13,061 nt of DNA from DZBG01 sp049241565 (lineage in GTDB: Bacteria; Bdellovibrionota; Bacteriovoracia; Bacteriovoracales; Bacteriovoracaceae). The number at the start of each line of letters is the position of its first letter. Within the stretch, counting starts at the first letter, position 1. The position numbers and the translations under genes were made by a program. Below the pieces are notes generated by a model. That model had not been told where the DNA came from. It saw only the letters and a list, made by a program, of their open reading frames with translations, and did no database searches. Below, piece after piece: positions 1-7,222 of this stretch. The stretch lies in assembly GCA_049241565.1 (NCBI GenBank), contig JBMLQL010000033.1, positions 1 through 13,061 on the forward strand. Reading direction: 5' to 3'.

Positions 1-610
1 TAAAAAGCTTGGCCTTAATAAGCGGTGACCCCTTACCTGTGATAAGAGTCTCATGAATGGTTTTGATATCAGTATTACGCTGAATCTCTTCTTCCATATA
101 ATAATAGATCTTTCTGATGGCCGAAGTTTTTGTTTCTCGCTCTTCGAGAATGGCCCCTTCAAGCAATTTAATAGCGTCTTCATCTTCAGGTAGAAGCTTA
201 GGTACTTCTAGGTATTCTTGTAGTCCATTAGGGTAACTCTCCGTGGTGTCTTTAGTTACTTTATACTTCACAGGTTTAATATCAACACGAGCAGTATATT
301 GAACTCGGCGGATAATGGGCTCTTTAGAGGCCCACGTCATCACAATAGAATCATTATTGGTGTCTGAGAAAACAGTATAGCCCTGCTTTTTAAATTTCTC
401 ATCAGTCACTCTTACCCCTTGACCTGATTTAGGGACTGGGAATGAGAAACTTTTGACAACACCTTTAGGGCGAACTGATAAATGAAATTCCCAAACATCG
501 TCTACCATCTGAGGAACAAGAGAGATTTTAAGAACCTGACTCTTATAAAGCAGAATAAGAAGAGGAACCAAGATCAGCGAAGCTGTAATATATGGAATAA
601 TCTTTTTCAT
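1..610 (-). CDS. UUP1-type inactive transglutaminase/7TM membrane protein, partial (C-terminal part off the left edge)
   Basis: An open frame starts at the ATG at 610-608 and stays open for 203 codons to the window edge, so the protein is truncated here. The visible part begins with a basic MKK, a hydrophobic segment at about residues 4-22, then a soluble region that should be periplasmic. It resembles the N-terminal half of the family described as inactive transglutaminase fused to seven transmembrane helices; I recognise this from overall pattern and from context. The start lies one base after the stop of the upstream protease gene (TAA, G, ATG), so translation is probably coupled. In many proteobacteria these two genes sit with an ATP-grasp glutamate-ligase-like gene, which would lie beyond the left edge if the arrangement is conserved. 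The 7TM part is not visible, so the assignment is good but not proven. Confidence 0.72.
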   Translation of the reverse strand, partial: MKKIIPYITASLILVPLLILLYKSQVLKISLVPQMVDDVWEFHLSVRPKGVVKSFSFPVPKSGQGVRVTDEKFKKQGYTVFSDTNNDSIVMTWASKEPIIRRVQYTARVDIKPVKYKVTKDTTESYPNGLQEYLEVPKLLPEDEDAIKLLEGAILEERETKTSAIRKIYYYMEEEIQRNTDIKTIHETLITGKGSPLIKAKLF

Positions 611-611
611 C

Positions 612-1133
612 TTAATCACCTAGGACATGAGAGCGTGCCACATCCACCACAAAGCGTCCGAGAAGAAGATTTCTTCCCACAAGAAATTTATAATCCATTC
701 TCCCTCGATCATTGAGGTTGATGAGAATTTCTCGTTCAATCTTGCCGATTTTAATTTTTTCTTTGATCACATAGCGCTTAGAAACAAATCCTGCCGTATT
801 GGATACTTTTTGAGTTGTATCCACTTTACGAGTGAGTTCAATACTTTTTCCTTCCGGATCAAAAGTTTTAAACTTCACATACAACTCACCGTTCTGCTGA
901 ACTTCTTCAATATTCCCGGCATGAAGAGAAGTTGTTTTCGCTCCCGTATCAATCCGGGCCTTGAATTTTAATTTGAGTTCTGGCATCTCCACCCACTCAA
1001 TTCTTCCAATAGTTACTTTCTCTTTGAGTAACTGGGCCTGAGTTGGCGAAACGACAAATAAATAGAGAAACAACAGTGTAAATAACCCTTTCACATGAAA
1101 GACCTTTGACGATGCTATAAATGAAGTAATCAT
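612..1133 (-). CDS. Secreted retropepsin-like aspartic protease of the 'ATP-dependent zinc protease' (RimK-associated) family
   Basis: The 173-residue product has an N-terminal hydrophobic segment ending in SPTQAQ at about residue 34, which looks like a signal peptide, so the enzyme should act in the periplasm. Residues 59-72 read ARIDTGAKTTSLHA, with Asp-Thr-Gly-Ala typical of aspartic proteases. The C-terminal MDYKFLVGRNLL stretch (about 146-157) matches the second conserved block of the family, which is annotated as zinc protease although its fold and motif are retropepsin-like. I chose the ATG at 1133 because GAGGG lies seven bases upstream. The longer frame to 1157 would need a TTG start and adds eight residues ahead of the signal peptide. 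The gene is followed after one base by the UUP1-type membrane protein, a known partner family. The substrate is unknown. Confidence 0.85.
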   Translation of the reverse strand: MITSFIASSKVFHVKGLFTLLFLYLFVVSPTQAQLLKEKVTIGRIEWVEMPELKLKFKARIDTGAKTTSLHAGNIEEVQQNGELYVKFKTFDPEGKSIELTRKVDTTQKVSNTAGFVSKRYVIKEKIKIGKIEREILINLNDRGRMDYKFLVGRNLLLGRFVVDVARSHVLGD

Positions 1134-1210
1134 AGTTCTTCCCTCTAGGCTCGGCAATAGAGACTGAGAGGTTAACTCATGGATTTCTTTTAAATAAGCT
1201 TTAGTTTACT

Positions 1211-1237
1211 TAAGCTCTTTTCGGCTTTTACCGATAA
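1211..1237 (+). promoter_or_regulatory. Sigma-28 (FliA)-like promoter
   Basis: TAAG at 1211-1214 is followed by exactly 15 bases and then ACCGATAA at 1230-1237. The flagellar sigma factor consensus in enterics is TAAA-N15-GCCGATAA, so ten of twelve key bases match at the correct spacing. The predicted transcript would start near 1244 and carry a leader of about 13 bases with the GAGCGAGG ribosome binding site of the 52-residue gene. It implies motility-linked expression, which is inference. A hairpin-like inverted repeat (1215-1240) overlaps the element. Confidence 0.55.
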
Positions 1238-1256
1238 GAGTTGAGCGAGGTATAAC

Positions 1257-1415
1257 ATGACTGATAAATTTTTTGGTTTTTGGATGACGGCTTGTATGTG
1301 GGTTTTTCTCATGGCCCTGGGATTTCACTACGGAAGCCTTAAAACTCCCGTAGAAGGTCGAAGTGTAGCAAGTACTCAGGTTAAGCCTTGGTATGATGCC
1401 CAGTTCAAAATGTAG
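1257..1415 (+). CDS. Small single-pass membrane protein, 52 residues, unknown
   Basis: A complete short frame runs from ATG 1257 to TAG 1415 with a convincing ribosome binding site, GAGG six bases upstream. The product starts MTDKFFGFW, has one hydrophobic segment at about residues 5-23, and ends in a 30-residue polar tail with KPWYDAQFKM at the C terminus. This tail probably lies in the periplasm or cytoplasm next to the inner membrane. I do not recognise a family. The gene fills the whole space between two minus-strand genes, and its TAG stop directly abuts the stop of the convergent aldehyde dehydrogenase. A sigma-28-like promoter precedes it, suggesting a link to motility. The signals of promoter, RBS and membrane segment together make a real gene likely despite the length. 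Confidence 0.65.
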   Translation: MTDKFFGFWMTACMWVFLMALGFHYGSLKTPVEGRSVASTQVKPWYDAQFKM

Positions 1416-2786
1416 TTAACCTATAAAGAACTTGATCCAATTCAATTTGCCTTTATAAGGTGGATATCTCAATGGGATATCTACCTTATTCATTTGCTTA
1501 AAAACAGACTTCTGATGTGAAAATGTGAGAAAGCTTTTCTCCCCGTGATAACTCCCTACTCCACTATGCCCTGTTCCTCCAAAAGGGAGATGAGGATTGG
1601 CCAAATGAATAACCGTATCATTCACACAGCCTCCTCCGAAAGGGATTCGGTCAAGAATTAAGTCTTGGGCACTTTCATCTTCTCCAAAAAAATAGAGGGC
1701 CAGAGGTCTCGGTCTCTCCAAAATCTTAGGAATAATATCGTTTAATTCCTTAAAGGTAATCACAGGTAAAAGGGGGCCAAAAATCTCATCCTCCATGATC
1801 TTATCTGTCCATTCAATATTATCCACCAAAGTAGGAGCAATATAGCGACCTTCACGATCATGGTCTCCCCCCACCTTTACTTTTGATGGATCAATCATTG
1901 AGATTAAACGATCAAAATTTTTATGATTAATAATACGGGGATAATCCGAGCTCTGTTTTATATCTGATCCAAAAAAATCATGAAGAGTTTGTTTGAATTT
2001 TTCAATAAAGCTCTCCTTTAAGGATTCATGAATCAAAATATAGTCAGGGGCCACACAAGTCTGTCCAGCATTGAGAAATTTTCCCCAGACAATTCTTTTT
2101 GCTGCGGTACTAAGATCAGCCGACTCATCAATCAAACATGGACTTTTCCCACCGAGCTCAAGAGTCACAGGAGTTAAGTGTTCAGCCGCTGCTTTCATAA
2201 TAACTTTCCCCACCGCTGTTGAGCCGGTAAAGAAAATATAATCATAACGTTGTTTAAGGAGTTCAGTTGTTTCTTCGACGGCTCCCTGAATCACCACCAC
2301 TTCATCTTCTTCAAATACATCTTCAATAATTTCTTGAATAATAAGTGACGTTTGTGAGGCAATTTCAGAAGGCTTAACCACAACTCTATTTCCTGCTGCG
2401 ATCGCTCCGATCAAGGGAGAAAGGCAAAGCTGAAAAGGATAATTCCAAGGAGCAATAACGAGAACAACGCCATGAGGTTCAGAATAGATCACACTTTTAC
2501 CTGGAAGAAGTGAGAGAGGAGTCGGTACTCTTTTAGGGGCCATCCAATCATCGATATTTTTTCTGATAAAACTCAGCTCTTCTAGAATAAATCCAACTTC
2601 ACTCACATAAGATTCAAACTCTGATTTACCTAAGTCTAAGAGAAGGGCCTTACTGATAAGGGCCTCTTTCGCTGCGATAACTTTTTTAAGTTGTTTAAGT
2701 CTCTCTTTTCGAAGGCCAGCTGCAAAGCCACCTTGTTTAAGGAAAGTCTCTTTTAATTTATCAACTTTAGTTGTGATTGAACTCAT
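1416..2786 (-). CDS. NAD(P)-dependent aldehyde dehydrogenase, class 3 (fatty-aldehyde type)
   Basis: The 456-residue protein is full length for class 3 aldehyde dehydrogenases, which oxidise aldehydes to carboxylic acids. Visible motifs are PWNYP (113-117) with the oxyanion Asn, KPSE (138-141), the cofactor-loop FTGS (186-189), LELGGK with catalytic Glu210, GQTC with nucleophile Cys244, EIFGP (334-338) and PFGG (401-404). The C-terminal YPPYKGK stretch is typical of the class. GGAGA sits seven bases before the ATG. The gene begins 15 bases after the solute-binding protein stop, as the last member of the oxidase, binding-protein and dehydrogenase cassette. It could take the aldehyde released by the upstream FAD amine oxidase, as PuuC does after PuuB, although PuuC belongs to another aldehyde dehydrogenase class. 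The substrate cannot be read from sequence. Confidence 0.93.
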   Translation of the reverse strand: MSSITTKVDKLKETFLKQGGFAAGLRKERLKQLKKVIAAKEALISKALLLDLGKSEFESYVSEVGFILEELSFIRKNIDDWMAPKRVPTPLSLLPGKSVIYSEPHGVVLVIAPWNYPFQLCLSPLIGAIAAGNRVVVKPSEIASQTSLIIQEIIEDVFEEDEVVVIQGAVEETTELLKQRYDYIFFTGSTAVGKVIMKAAAEHLTPVTLELGGKSPCLIDESADLSTAAKRIVWGKFLNAGQTCVAPDYILIHESLKESFIEKFKQTLHDFFGSDIKQSSDYPRIINHKNFDRLISMIDPSKVKVGGDHDREGRYIAPTLVDNIEWTDKIMEDEIFGPLLPVITFKELNDIIPKILERPRPLALYFFGEDESAQDLILDRIPFGGGCVNDTVIHLANPHLPFGGTGHSGVGSYHGEKSFLTFSHQKSVFKQMNKVDIPLRYPPYKGKLNWIKFFIG

Positions 2787-2801
2787 AGGATTGTCTCCAG
2801 A

Positions 2802-4538
2802 CTAATCTTCATATTTAAGATATTTGACGTAATTTCTAATCAGTGTCGATTTACGGTAATTTTTAATTCCCGGACGATTCAGAACAAATGAACTCTCATA
2901 CATCAATGGAATCCAAGGCAAATCCTCCATAACAATATCTTCGATTTTTTGCATTAAATGATCTTTTTCATCCAGACTAGGTCTGTCTTTAAGTTTTAGA
3001 TACAAAGCATCTACTTCACTATTTGAATAAGCACTTTTATTCACACCAGGGAAATGGCGAGAGTATAAAAGTTGAAGAATATTCTCTCCATCTGGATAAT
3101 CAAAAAGCCAGTTATCTGTAAAAAACATTAACTCTCCCGCTCTTCCTTTACTTAAGAATTCGGAAAAAGTTAAAATTTCGATTTCAACTTCGAGTCCAAT
3201 TTTGGCCAGCTCATCCTTAATGAAATTGGCCTCAATAAGATGAATCTCTTGGTTCCCACGAGTAGAATAAACAAGCTTCGGACGATCCGTGTTTTTTTCA
3301 AAACCTCCCATCTTCAAATACTCATGGGCCAGATCGGGACGATAATCGTATCTTAATTTTTGTGTCGGGTGATAGCCCCAGATTCCAGGAACTAAAAGTG
3401 AGTTCGCTCTGAGATTTGTATTTTGCGACATAATACGTAGATACTCTTGATAATTAATCCCATAAGCAATCGCCTTACGAAGATAGGGATTTTTTCCAAC
3501 GATAGGATGTTTCATATTAAATCCTAACCAGCGATTGGCCAGGATAGGAAAATGTTGAATTTGAAAATTCTTATCGGCCAAGTCTTTGCTGAGCTCCCCT
3601 TTCTCATTAAAAAGAAGAGGGATATAAGATTTAGGGACAGTCACAATATCTAAATCCTCTTCAATAAATTGATCCCATCTCTCTTTTTCACCTGGAAGAA
3701 CATAAAAGTGAACTTCAGGTAAAAAAGGTATTCTCTGCTTGGATGAATCAAGAAGATTTTGAACGTTAGCAAAACGATCACCTACACTTGGGTAAAACTC
3801 TAAGCGATAGTCAGGATTTTTAATAAGATCATAATATTTATTTTCTTTGAAGCCTGCATATTGATAAGGCCCAGTCCCAACCAAAACATCTGAGAGTTTA
3901 TTTTTTAAACACTCCATAAGTTCTTCTGGAATAGGGACGATAAAATTTAAGGAGAGGTAATAAATAAGATTGGGTTCAGGATTAACTAACTCAATCACCA
4001 GTTCATCACCTTCAGCATAAAGTCCAGGAATTGATTCTGATTTTAATTTTGAAAAATTTTCTCCCACTTTTATAGAGAAATCTTGGTAGCCTTTAATAAC
4101 ATTAGAAAAAAGCGATTTCCCAGGACTTTTCAAAGGATTAAACGCTACACGCTTAAACTGATTAATAATATCTTTCACTTCTACCATTCTTCCTGGTTTC
4201 AAACATGAGTGAGGATGATAAAAGACATTAGGTCTTATCTTTATTCTATATGTCTTACCATCACTACTGATTGAAGGAAGACCAGAGGCCAGAAGAGGCT
4301 CAATTTCAAAAGGTCTTTTTAAATAATGATACTGGTAGAGAGGTTCTAGAACCTGAGCTGATAAAACCAAGGCATCATCACTGTAAGCAATAGCCGGATC
4401 AAGATTTTCGACTAAATTATCCAGGGCAAGTTTTAATGTATTAGGTCCAGCGAGCTTATTTTGATAGTCACGCCAACTAAAAAAGCAAATCGTGGAAACA
4501 AGAATAAAGGATACTGTCGCAATAATTATTTTTTTCAT
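2802..4538 (-). CDS. ABC transporter solute-binding protein, family 5 (DppA/OppA-like)
   Basis: The 578-residue product starts with MKK and a hydrophobic segment at about 4-21 that may be a signal peptide or a membrane anchor. No clear lipobox is present: Cys18 is preceded by Ser-Thr-Ile. The mature part follows the family 5 pattern: LDPAIAYSDDALVLSAQVLEPL near 45-67, a central lobe, YPDGENILQLLYS near 480, and an SNSEVDALYLKLK block near the end, as in dipeptide and oligopeptide binding proteins. Such proteins capture peptides or similar solutes in the periplasm for an ABC permease. No permease or ATPase gene is next to it, so it is an orphan here. Its ATG overlaps the stop of the FAD oxidoreductase (ATGA), so the two are co-translated. 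The ligand may be related to the substrate of the flanking enzymes. Confidence 0.88.
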   Translation of the reverse strand: MKKIIIATVSFILVSTICFFSWRDYQNKLAGPNTLKLALDNLVENLDPAIAYSDDALVLSAQVLEPLYQYHYLKRPFEIEPLLASGLPSISSDGKTYRIKIRPNVFYHPHSCLKPGRMVEVKDIINQFKRVAFNPLKSPGKSLFSNVIKGYQDFSIKVGENFSKLKSESIPGLYAEGDELVIELVNPEPNLIYYLSLNFIVPIPEELMECLKNKLSDVLVGTGPYQYAGFKENKYYDLIKNPDYRLEFYPSVGDRFANVQNLLDSSKQRIPFLPEVHFYVLPGEKERWDQFIEEDLDIVTVPKSYIPLLFNEKGELSKDLADKNFQIQHFPILANRWLGFNMKHPIVGKNPYLRKAIAYGINYQEYLRIMSQNTNLRANSLLVPGIWGYHPTQKLRYDYRPDLAHEYLKMGGFEKNTDRPKLVYSTRGNQEIHLIEANFIKDELAKIGLEVEIEILTFSEFLSKGRAGELMFFTDNWLFDYPDGENILQLLYSRHFPGVNKSAYSNSEVDALYLKLKDRPSLDEKDHLMQKIEDIVMEDLPWIPLMYESSFVLNRPGIKNYRKSTLIRNYVKYLKYED

Positions 4539-5680
4539 TTCTTATACTGGGCCAATTGAGGTTGGCTCATTTTTCCTATTAAACAAAGTGAAAGTTCTTG
4601 GGCCGTTTTAAATCCCCACCCCATTCCATGCCCACTAAAACCAGCGGCCACAAAACAAGATTTAAGATGAGAGAGTTCACCCACATAGGGAATCTCAGTG
4701 GATGTAAAGCCCATTGTCCCTGCCCAGCTGGCCATCTTCTCTCCTGAGAACTTTAATTCATTTTGAACGTATTGATAAAGAGCATCTTGAATTTTAGCAG
4801 AAACATTTAAGTCTGCTGTATTTTCGTTTTTCTCATCAACAAGTCTCTTTCCACCGATCAAAAGATGTCCTGGTCGGTCAAATTTAAAGTAAACTCTCTC
4901 TTCTGGGTCATAAAAAAGACCATTTCCAAAAACTGGTTTCTCAAGTTTCATGGCCAGCATCTGGGCCCGCTGCGGGATAATATTAAGTTCTAATTCAGGT
5001 AACAGATAAGAATAACCATTAGTGCAAATGGCAAGCTTCTCACAACTAAAAGGGCCAAAACTTGTTTCGATAACAGGTCTTGCCTCAGAAGTGATTCTTT
5101 CAACTTGGGCCCCAAGTACAAATTCAACACCCATATCCTTCACTCGCCCTTCAAGAAGAGCAAGAAGACGATGAGGATTAATAGAGAATTCTTCGGCCTG
5201 GTTAAAAAGATTTTTCATCAATCCATTTTGATGAACAGGTGACTCATCAAAAGAAACTTGATTGAAGTTTTTTAAAAGCTCTTCAGGAAGAGCTGCTATT
5301 CTTTGATTAACTGAATCTGATCGAACAAAAGTCCATGAAGAAGTTGGTGTGGCAATCCCCGATTCAACTAAATTCAGGTCTTGAACGACTTGATGAATCG
5401 ACTCATGAGCGTAGTGATAAAGCCCCAAGGCCTTTTCTTTTCCCCATGTTTCAAACAGGTGAGCATAAAAAAGCAGACTGCCCTTTGTGAGAAATCCTGC
5501 ATTTCTTCCACTGGCGCCGGCGCCGACATGATCTTTTTCAATGATCATTATCTTAAGCTCGGGCTTTTCTTTCTTAAGCCAATAGGCCGTTGAAAGACCC
5601 ACGTAGCCAGCCCCTATGATAATAACATCATAAGAGCGTTGGTAATTTTTAGAAGCATGGGACCAGTAGATTGCACTCAT
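4535..5680 (-). CDS. FAD-dependent amine oxidoreductase, DAO family (PuuB/OrdL-like)
   Basis: The 381-residue protein has an N-terminal Rossmann motif GAGYVG (23-28) after a beta strand YDVIII, an acidic Glu48 for the FAD ribose, and the GASGRNAGFL segment (55-64) typical of D-amino-acid-oxidase-type flavoproteins. The C-terminal AAGFSGHGMGWG motif is the second FAD-binding block. The best-known relatives are gamma-glutamylputrescine oxidase and glycine/sarcosine oxidases, which oxidise a C-N bond to an imine that hydrolyses to an aldehyde. Soluble and cytoplasmic; no signal peptide. It is the first gene of a cassette with a solute-binding protein (4-base overlap) and an aldehyde dehydrogenase. 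No Shine-Dalgarno sequence precedes the ATG, whereas TATACT ends six bases upstream, so the mRNA may be leaderless. Exact substrate unknown. Confidence 0.85.
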   Translation of the reverse strand: MSAIYWSHASKNYQRSYDVIIIGAGYVGLSTAYWLKKEKPELKIMIIEKDHVGAGASGRNAGFLTKGSLLFYAHLFETWGKEKALGLYHYAHESIHQVVQDLNLVESGIATPTSSWTFVRSDSVNQRIAALPEELLKNFNQVSFDESPVHQNGLMKNLFNQAEEFSINPHRLLALLEGRVKDMGVEFVLGAQVERITSEARPVIETSFGPFSCEKLAICTNGYSYLLPELELNIIPQRAQMLAMKLEKPVFGNGLFYDPEERVYFKFDRPGHLLIGGKRLVDEKNENTADLNVSAKIQDALYQYVQNELKFSGEKMASWAGTMGFTSTEIPYVGELSHLKSCFVAAGFSGHGMGWGFKTAQELSLCLIGKMSQPQLAQYKK

Positions 5681-5692
5681 GGCAAAAGTATA
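5681..5692 (-). promoter_or_regulatory. -10 element placed for a leaderless transcript of the FAD oxidoreductase
   Basis: On the minus strand TATACT occupies 5692-5687 and six bases separate it from the ATG at 5680. With usual spacing transcription would begin at the A of the ATG. No GGAGG-like sequence lies between. A -35 match is not evident. Confidence 0.45.
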
Positions 5693-5737
5693 ACAGCAAC
5701 CGTGGGTCAGCAGATAGGAAAGTAAGCAAATATCAGC

Positions 5738-5980
5738 TTAAGAAGCTTTCTTTTGAGACTTTATTTCTGGATAAAAATCTTCAAGATACTCAGACTTGTA
5801 TTTCATGAATAACTGATAATTATGGTATTCAGTTTGGGCCATCATTCCGATCTGCTCATCTAAAGATTTCTTGAAACACATTTCAATGAAATTAAGCTGG
5901 AAAGGATCAAGATCGAGGAAAAAATCTTCAGTTAACTGAACAGATTTTAATAAATCGCGAAGTGTTTTAGCATGGTACAT
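5738..5980 (-). CDS. Small soluble protein, 80 residues, unknown
   Basis: The frame runs from ATG 5980 to its stop at 5738 and has a good ribosome binding site, GAGGGA six bases upstream. The product is mostly polar and probably helical. It contains LTEDFFLDLDPFQLNFIEMCFKK near the middle and a lysine-rich C terminus, with no signal peptide or membrane segment. I do not recognise a family. It stands alone between the oxidase cassette (57 bases downstream of its stop) and the divergent MBOAT gene. A sigma-28-like -10 sequence, ACCGATAA, lies upstream with a predicted leader of about 27 bases, the same core as before the 52-residue membrane protein. That suggests joint control of the two small genes. 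Confidence 0.75.
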   Translation of the reverse strand: MYHAKTLRDLLKSVQLTEDFFLDLDPFQLNFIEMCFKKSLDEQIGMMAQTEYHNYQLFMKYKSEYLEDFYPEIKSQKKAS

Positions 5981-6013
5981 ATATTATCCCTCATCCTTGG
6001 GCCCGTCACACTC

Positions 6014-6040
6014 TTATCGGTCTATTTTCAAAGCGGATGA
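6014..6040 (-). promoter_or_regulatory. Possible sigma-28-like promoter of the 80-residue gene
   Basis: Minus-strand ACCGATAA at 6021-6014 is identical to the element at 1230-1237, including the three following bases GAG. The -35 position 15 bases upstream (6040-6037) reads TCAT, a poor match to TAAA, so this call is weaker than the one at 1211. Confidence 0.35.
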
Positions 6041-6094
6041 GCCTCTTTTATGTCTGATCAATAAACTCAAAGACACGACGTGGTATTAATGATT

Positions 6095-6106
6095 TAATAT
6101 TCGTAA
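6095..6106 (+). promoter_or_regulatory. -10 element placed for a leaderless transcript of the acyltransferase gene
   Basis: TAATAT at 6095-6100 is followed by six bases and the ATG at 6107. No Shine-Dalgarno sequence is seen. The predicted transcription start coincides with the start codon. No good -35 box is visible. Confidence 0.4.
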
Positions 6107-6880
6107 ATGGAGATTCTAAACTTAAACTACCAGACTTTTTTTGTCTTCTTTTTCCTGGCCCTGGCCTTATCGATGAAACTTTTGGCCTTTTCTGTGGAAA
6201 AGATTCAAAAAAGACCCCATAACTTTCGATTCGTTTTTTTATCTCCCCTTTTTAGCACTAAAAGTTATAAATCTCTGCGTGATCCTTCTCTCACTAAAAT
6301 AATTCTCTTTCTTCGAAGCTGTTTTTTTGGTGTTTCGATGTGCTTGTATTTTTTCTCTTGTTATGAAGTCCAGCCACTCATGTCTCCTCTTCTTTTTTGT
6401 TATCTTTTAGCCCCTGGAATTTACCTACTCACTTTATGGATTGGCTCAGTGACACAGTTTCTCTTTTCTTTTACTGGTATCGCTTTCATAGATATTCATG
6501 ATCGACCCTATCTTTCTTTTTCACTCACAGATTTTTGGAGTCGACGATGGAATCGATGGATAAGAGATTGGCTCAATAACTTGACCTTAAAAACAAAATC
6601 TGTGAGTCTTGTAGCGGGAGTTCTCTTTTCCTTTTTCCTCTCAGGTCTTTTTCATGAAATAATGTTCAATCTTCCGTACTTTCTTTTTACCGGCCAGAAA
6701 CATTTTGGACCTATGATGGGCTATTTTATTTTGCAAGGCCTTGGTCTTCTCTTTGAAAGAAAATTTCTTAGACAGGCCACTCCCTTGATGAGAAGAATTT
6801 TTATGTGGGTTATGGTCATTGGCCTCTCTCCACTTTTTATAGGCCCTCCCCTACTTAGTGTGATAGGATTAAATCCATGA
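6107..6880 (+). CDS. Membrane-bound O-acyltransferase, wax-synthase-like
   Basis: The 257-residue protein is strongly hydrophobic, with membrane segments near 8-30, 66-85, 93-125, 165-182, 203-215 and 229-250. Residues 141-150 read TDFWSRRWNR and 179-184 read SGLFHE. These are the two landmarks of the wax synthase/MBOAT group: the FWGRRW-type segment and the membrane-embedded catalytic His, here His183. Such enzymes move an acyl group from acyl-CoA or acyl-ACP to an alcohol, giving wax or sterol esters or acylated cell-surface compounds. The donor and acceptor here are unknown. There is no clear ribosome binding site before ATG 6107, and a -10-like box ends six bases upstream. Its stop overlaps the start of the next gene (ATGA). 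At 257 residues it is shorter than plant wax synthases, which have about 350. Confidence 0.75.
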   Translation: MEILNLNYQTFFVFFFLALALSMKLLAFSVEKIQKRPHNFRFVFLSPLFSTKSYKSLRDPSLTKIILFLRSCFFGVSMCLYFFSCYEVQPLMSPLLFCYLLAPGIYLLTLWIGSVTQFLFSFTGIAFIDIHDRPYLSFSLTDFWSRRWNRWIRDWLNNLTLKTKSVSLVAGVLFSFFLSGLFHEIMFNLPYFLFTGQKHFGPMMGYFILQGLGLLFERKFLRQATPLMRRIFMWVMVIGLSPLFIGPPLLSVIGLNP

Positions 6881-7218
6881 TTTGGTGGCAATTACTTGGT
6901 GAATTAGCTCTTCTCTCTCTTCTAGGCGTTGGATATTATTTTTTCCAAAAGCGTCGCTATTTACGCTGGCTTAAAGAAGAACCCCAGCTCCTGGCCAAAG
7001 ATCTATTTTTGTATCTTAATTCAGAAGAACAAGTTCCTGACTCTGTTGAATTAAGTGATTTGATGGTGGCCTTGGAAGATTTTCTTGAACAAAGAAGGGA
7101 CACTTGGCCAATTGATGAATTGAAAAAATTTCATGCCTCTATTCCCTCAACTGTTCCCTCTATCGTCGTGAAAAAACTTGATCAGGCCCAGGAGCTGGTT
7201 TTAAAGCTCTATTCTTAA
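6877..7218 (+). CDS. Membrane-anchored small protein, 113 residues, unknown
   Basis: The gene overlaps the acyltransferase stop by four bases and is followed after four bases by greB, so all three are likely one transcript. The product has one N-terminal membrane segment at about residues 5-23, then QKRRYLRW, a positively charged stretch that would keep the rest of the protein in the cytoplasm. The remaining 85 residues are acidic and helical, with DLMVALEDFLEQRR and a C-terminal VKKLDQAQELVLKLYS. No family was recognised. Coupling to the acyltransferase suggests a helper role at the membrane, which is inference. Confidence 0.8.
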   Translation: MIWWQLLGELALLSLLGVGYYFFQKRRYLRWLKEEPQLLAKDLFLYLNSEEQVPDSVELSDLMVALEDFLEQRRDTWPIDELKKFHASIPSTVPSIVVKKLDQAQELVLKLYS

Positions 7219-7222
7219 GAAT

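Noticed and set aside
1134..1157. Eight-residue N-terminal extension of the retropepsin-like protease
   Set aside because: It needs a TTG start and lacks a Shine-Dalgarno sequence, while ATG 1133 has GAGGG at good distance and starts a normal signal peptide.
1215..1240. Inverted repeat CTCTT..CGG / CCG..AAGAG that looks like a terminator
   Set aside because: No T tract follows on either strand, and it coincides with the sigma-28-like promoter whose CCGATAA makes one arm. Probably incidental.
3565..3580. Minus-strand GGCCGATAAGAATT resembling a sigma-28 -10 element
   Set aside because: It lies deep inside the solute-binding protein gene with no gene start downstream in the correct direction.
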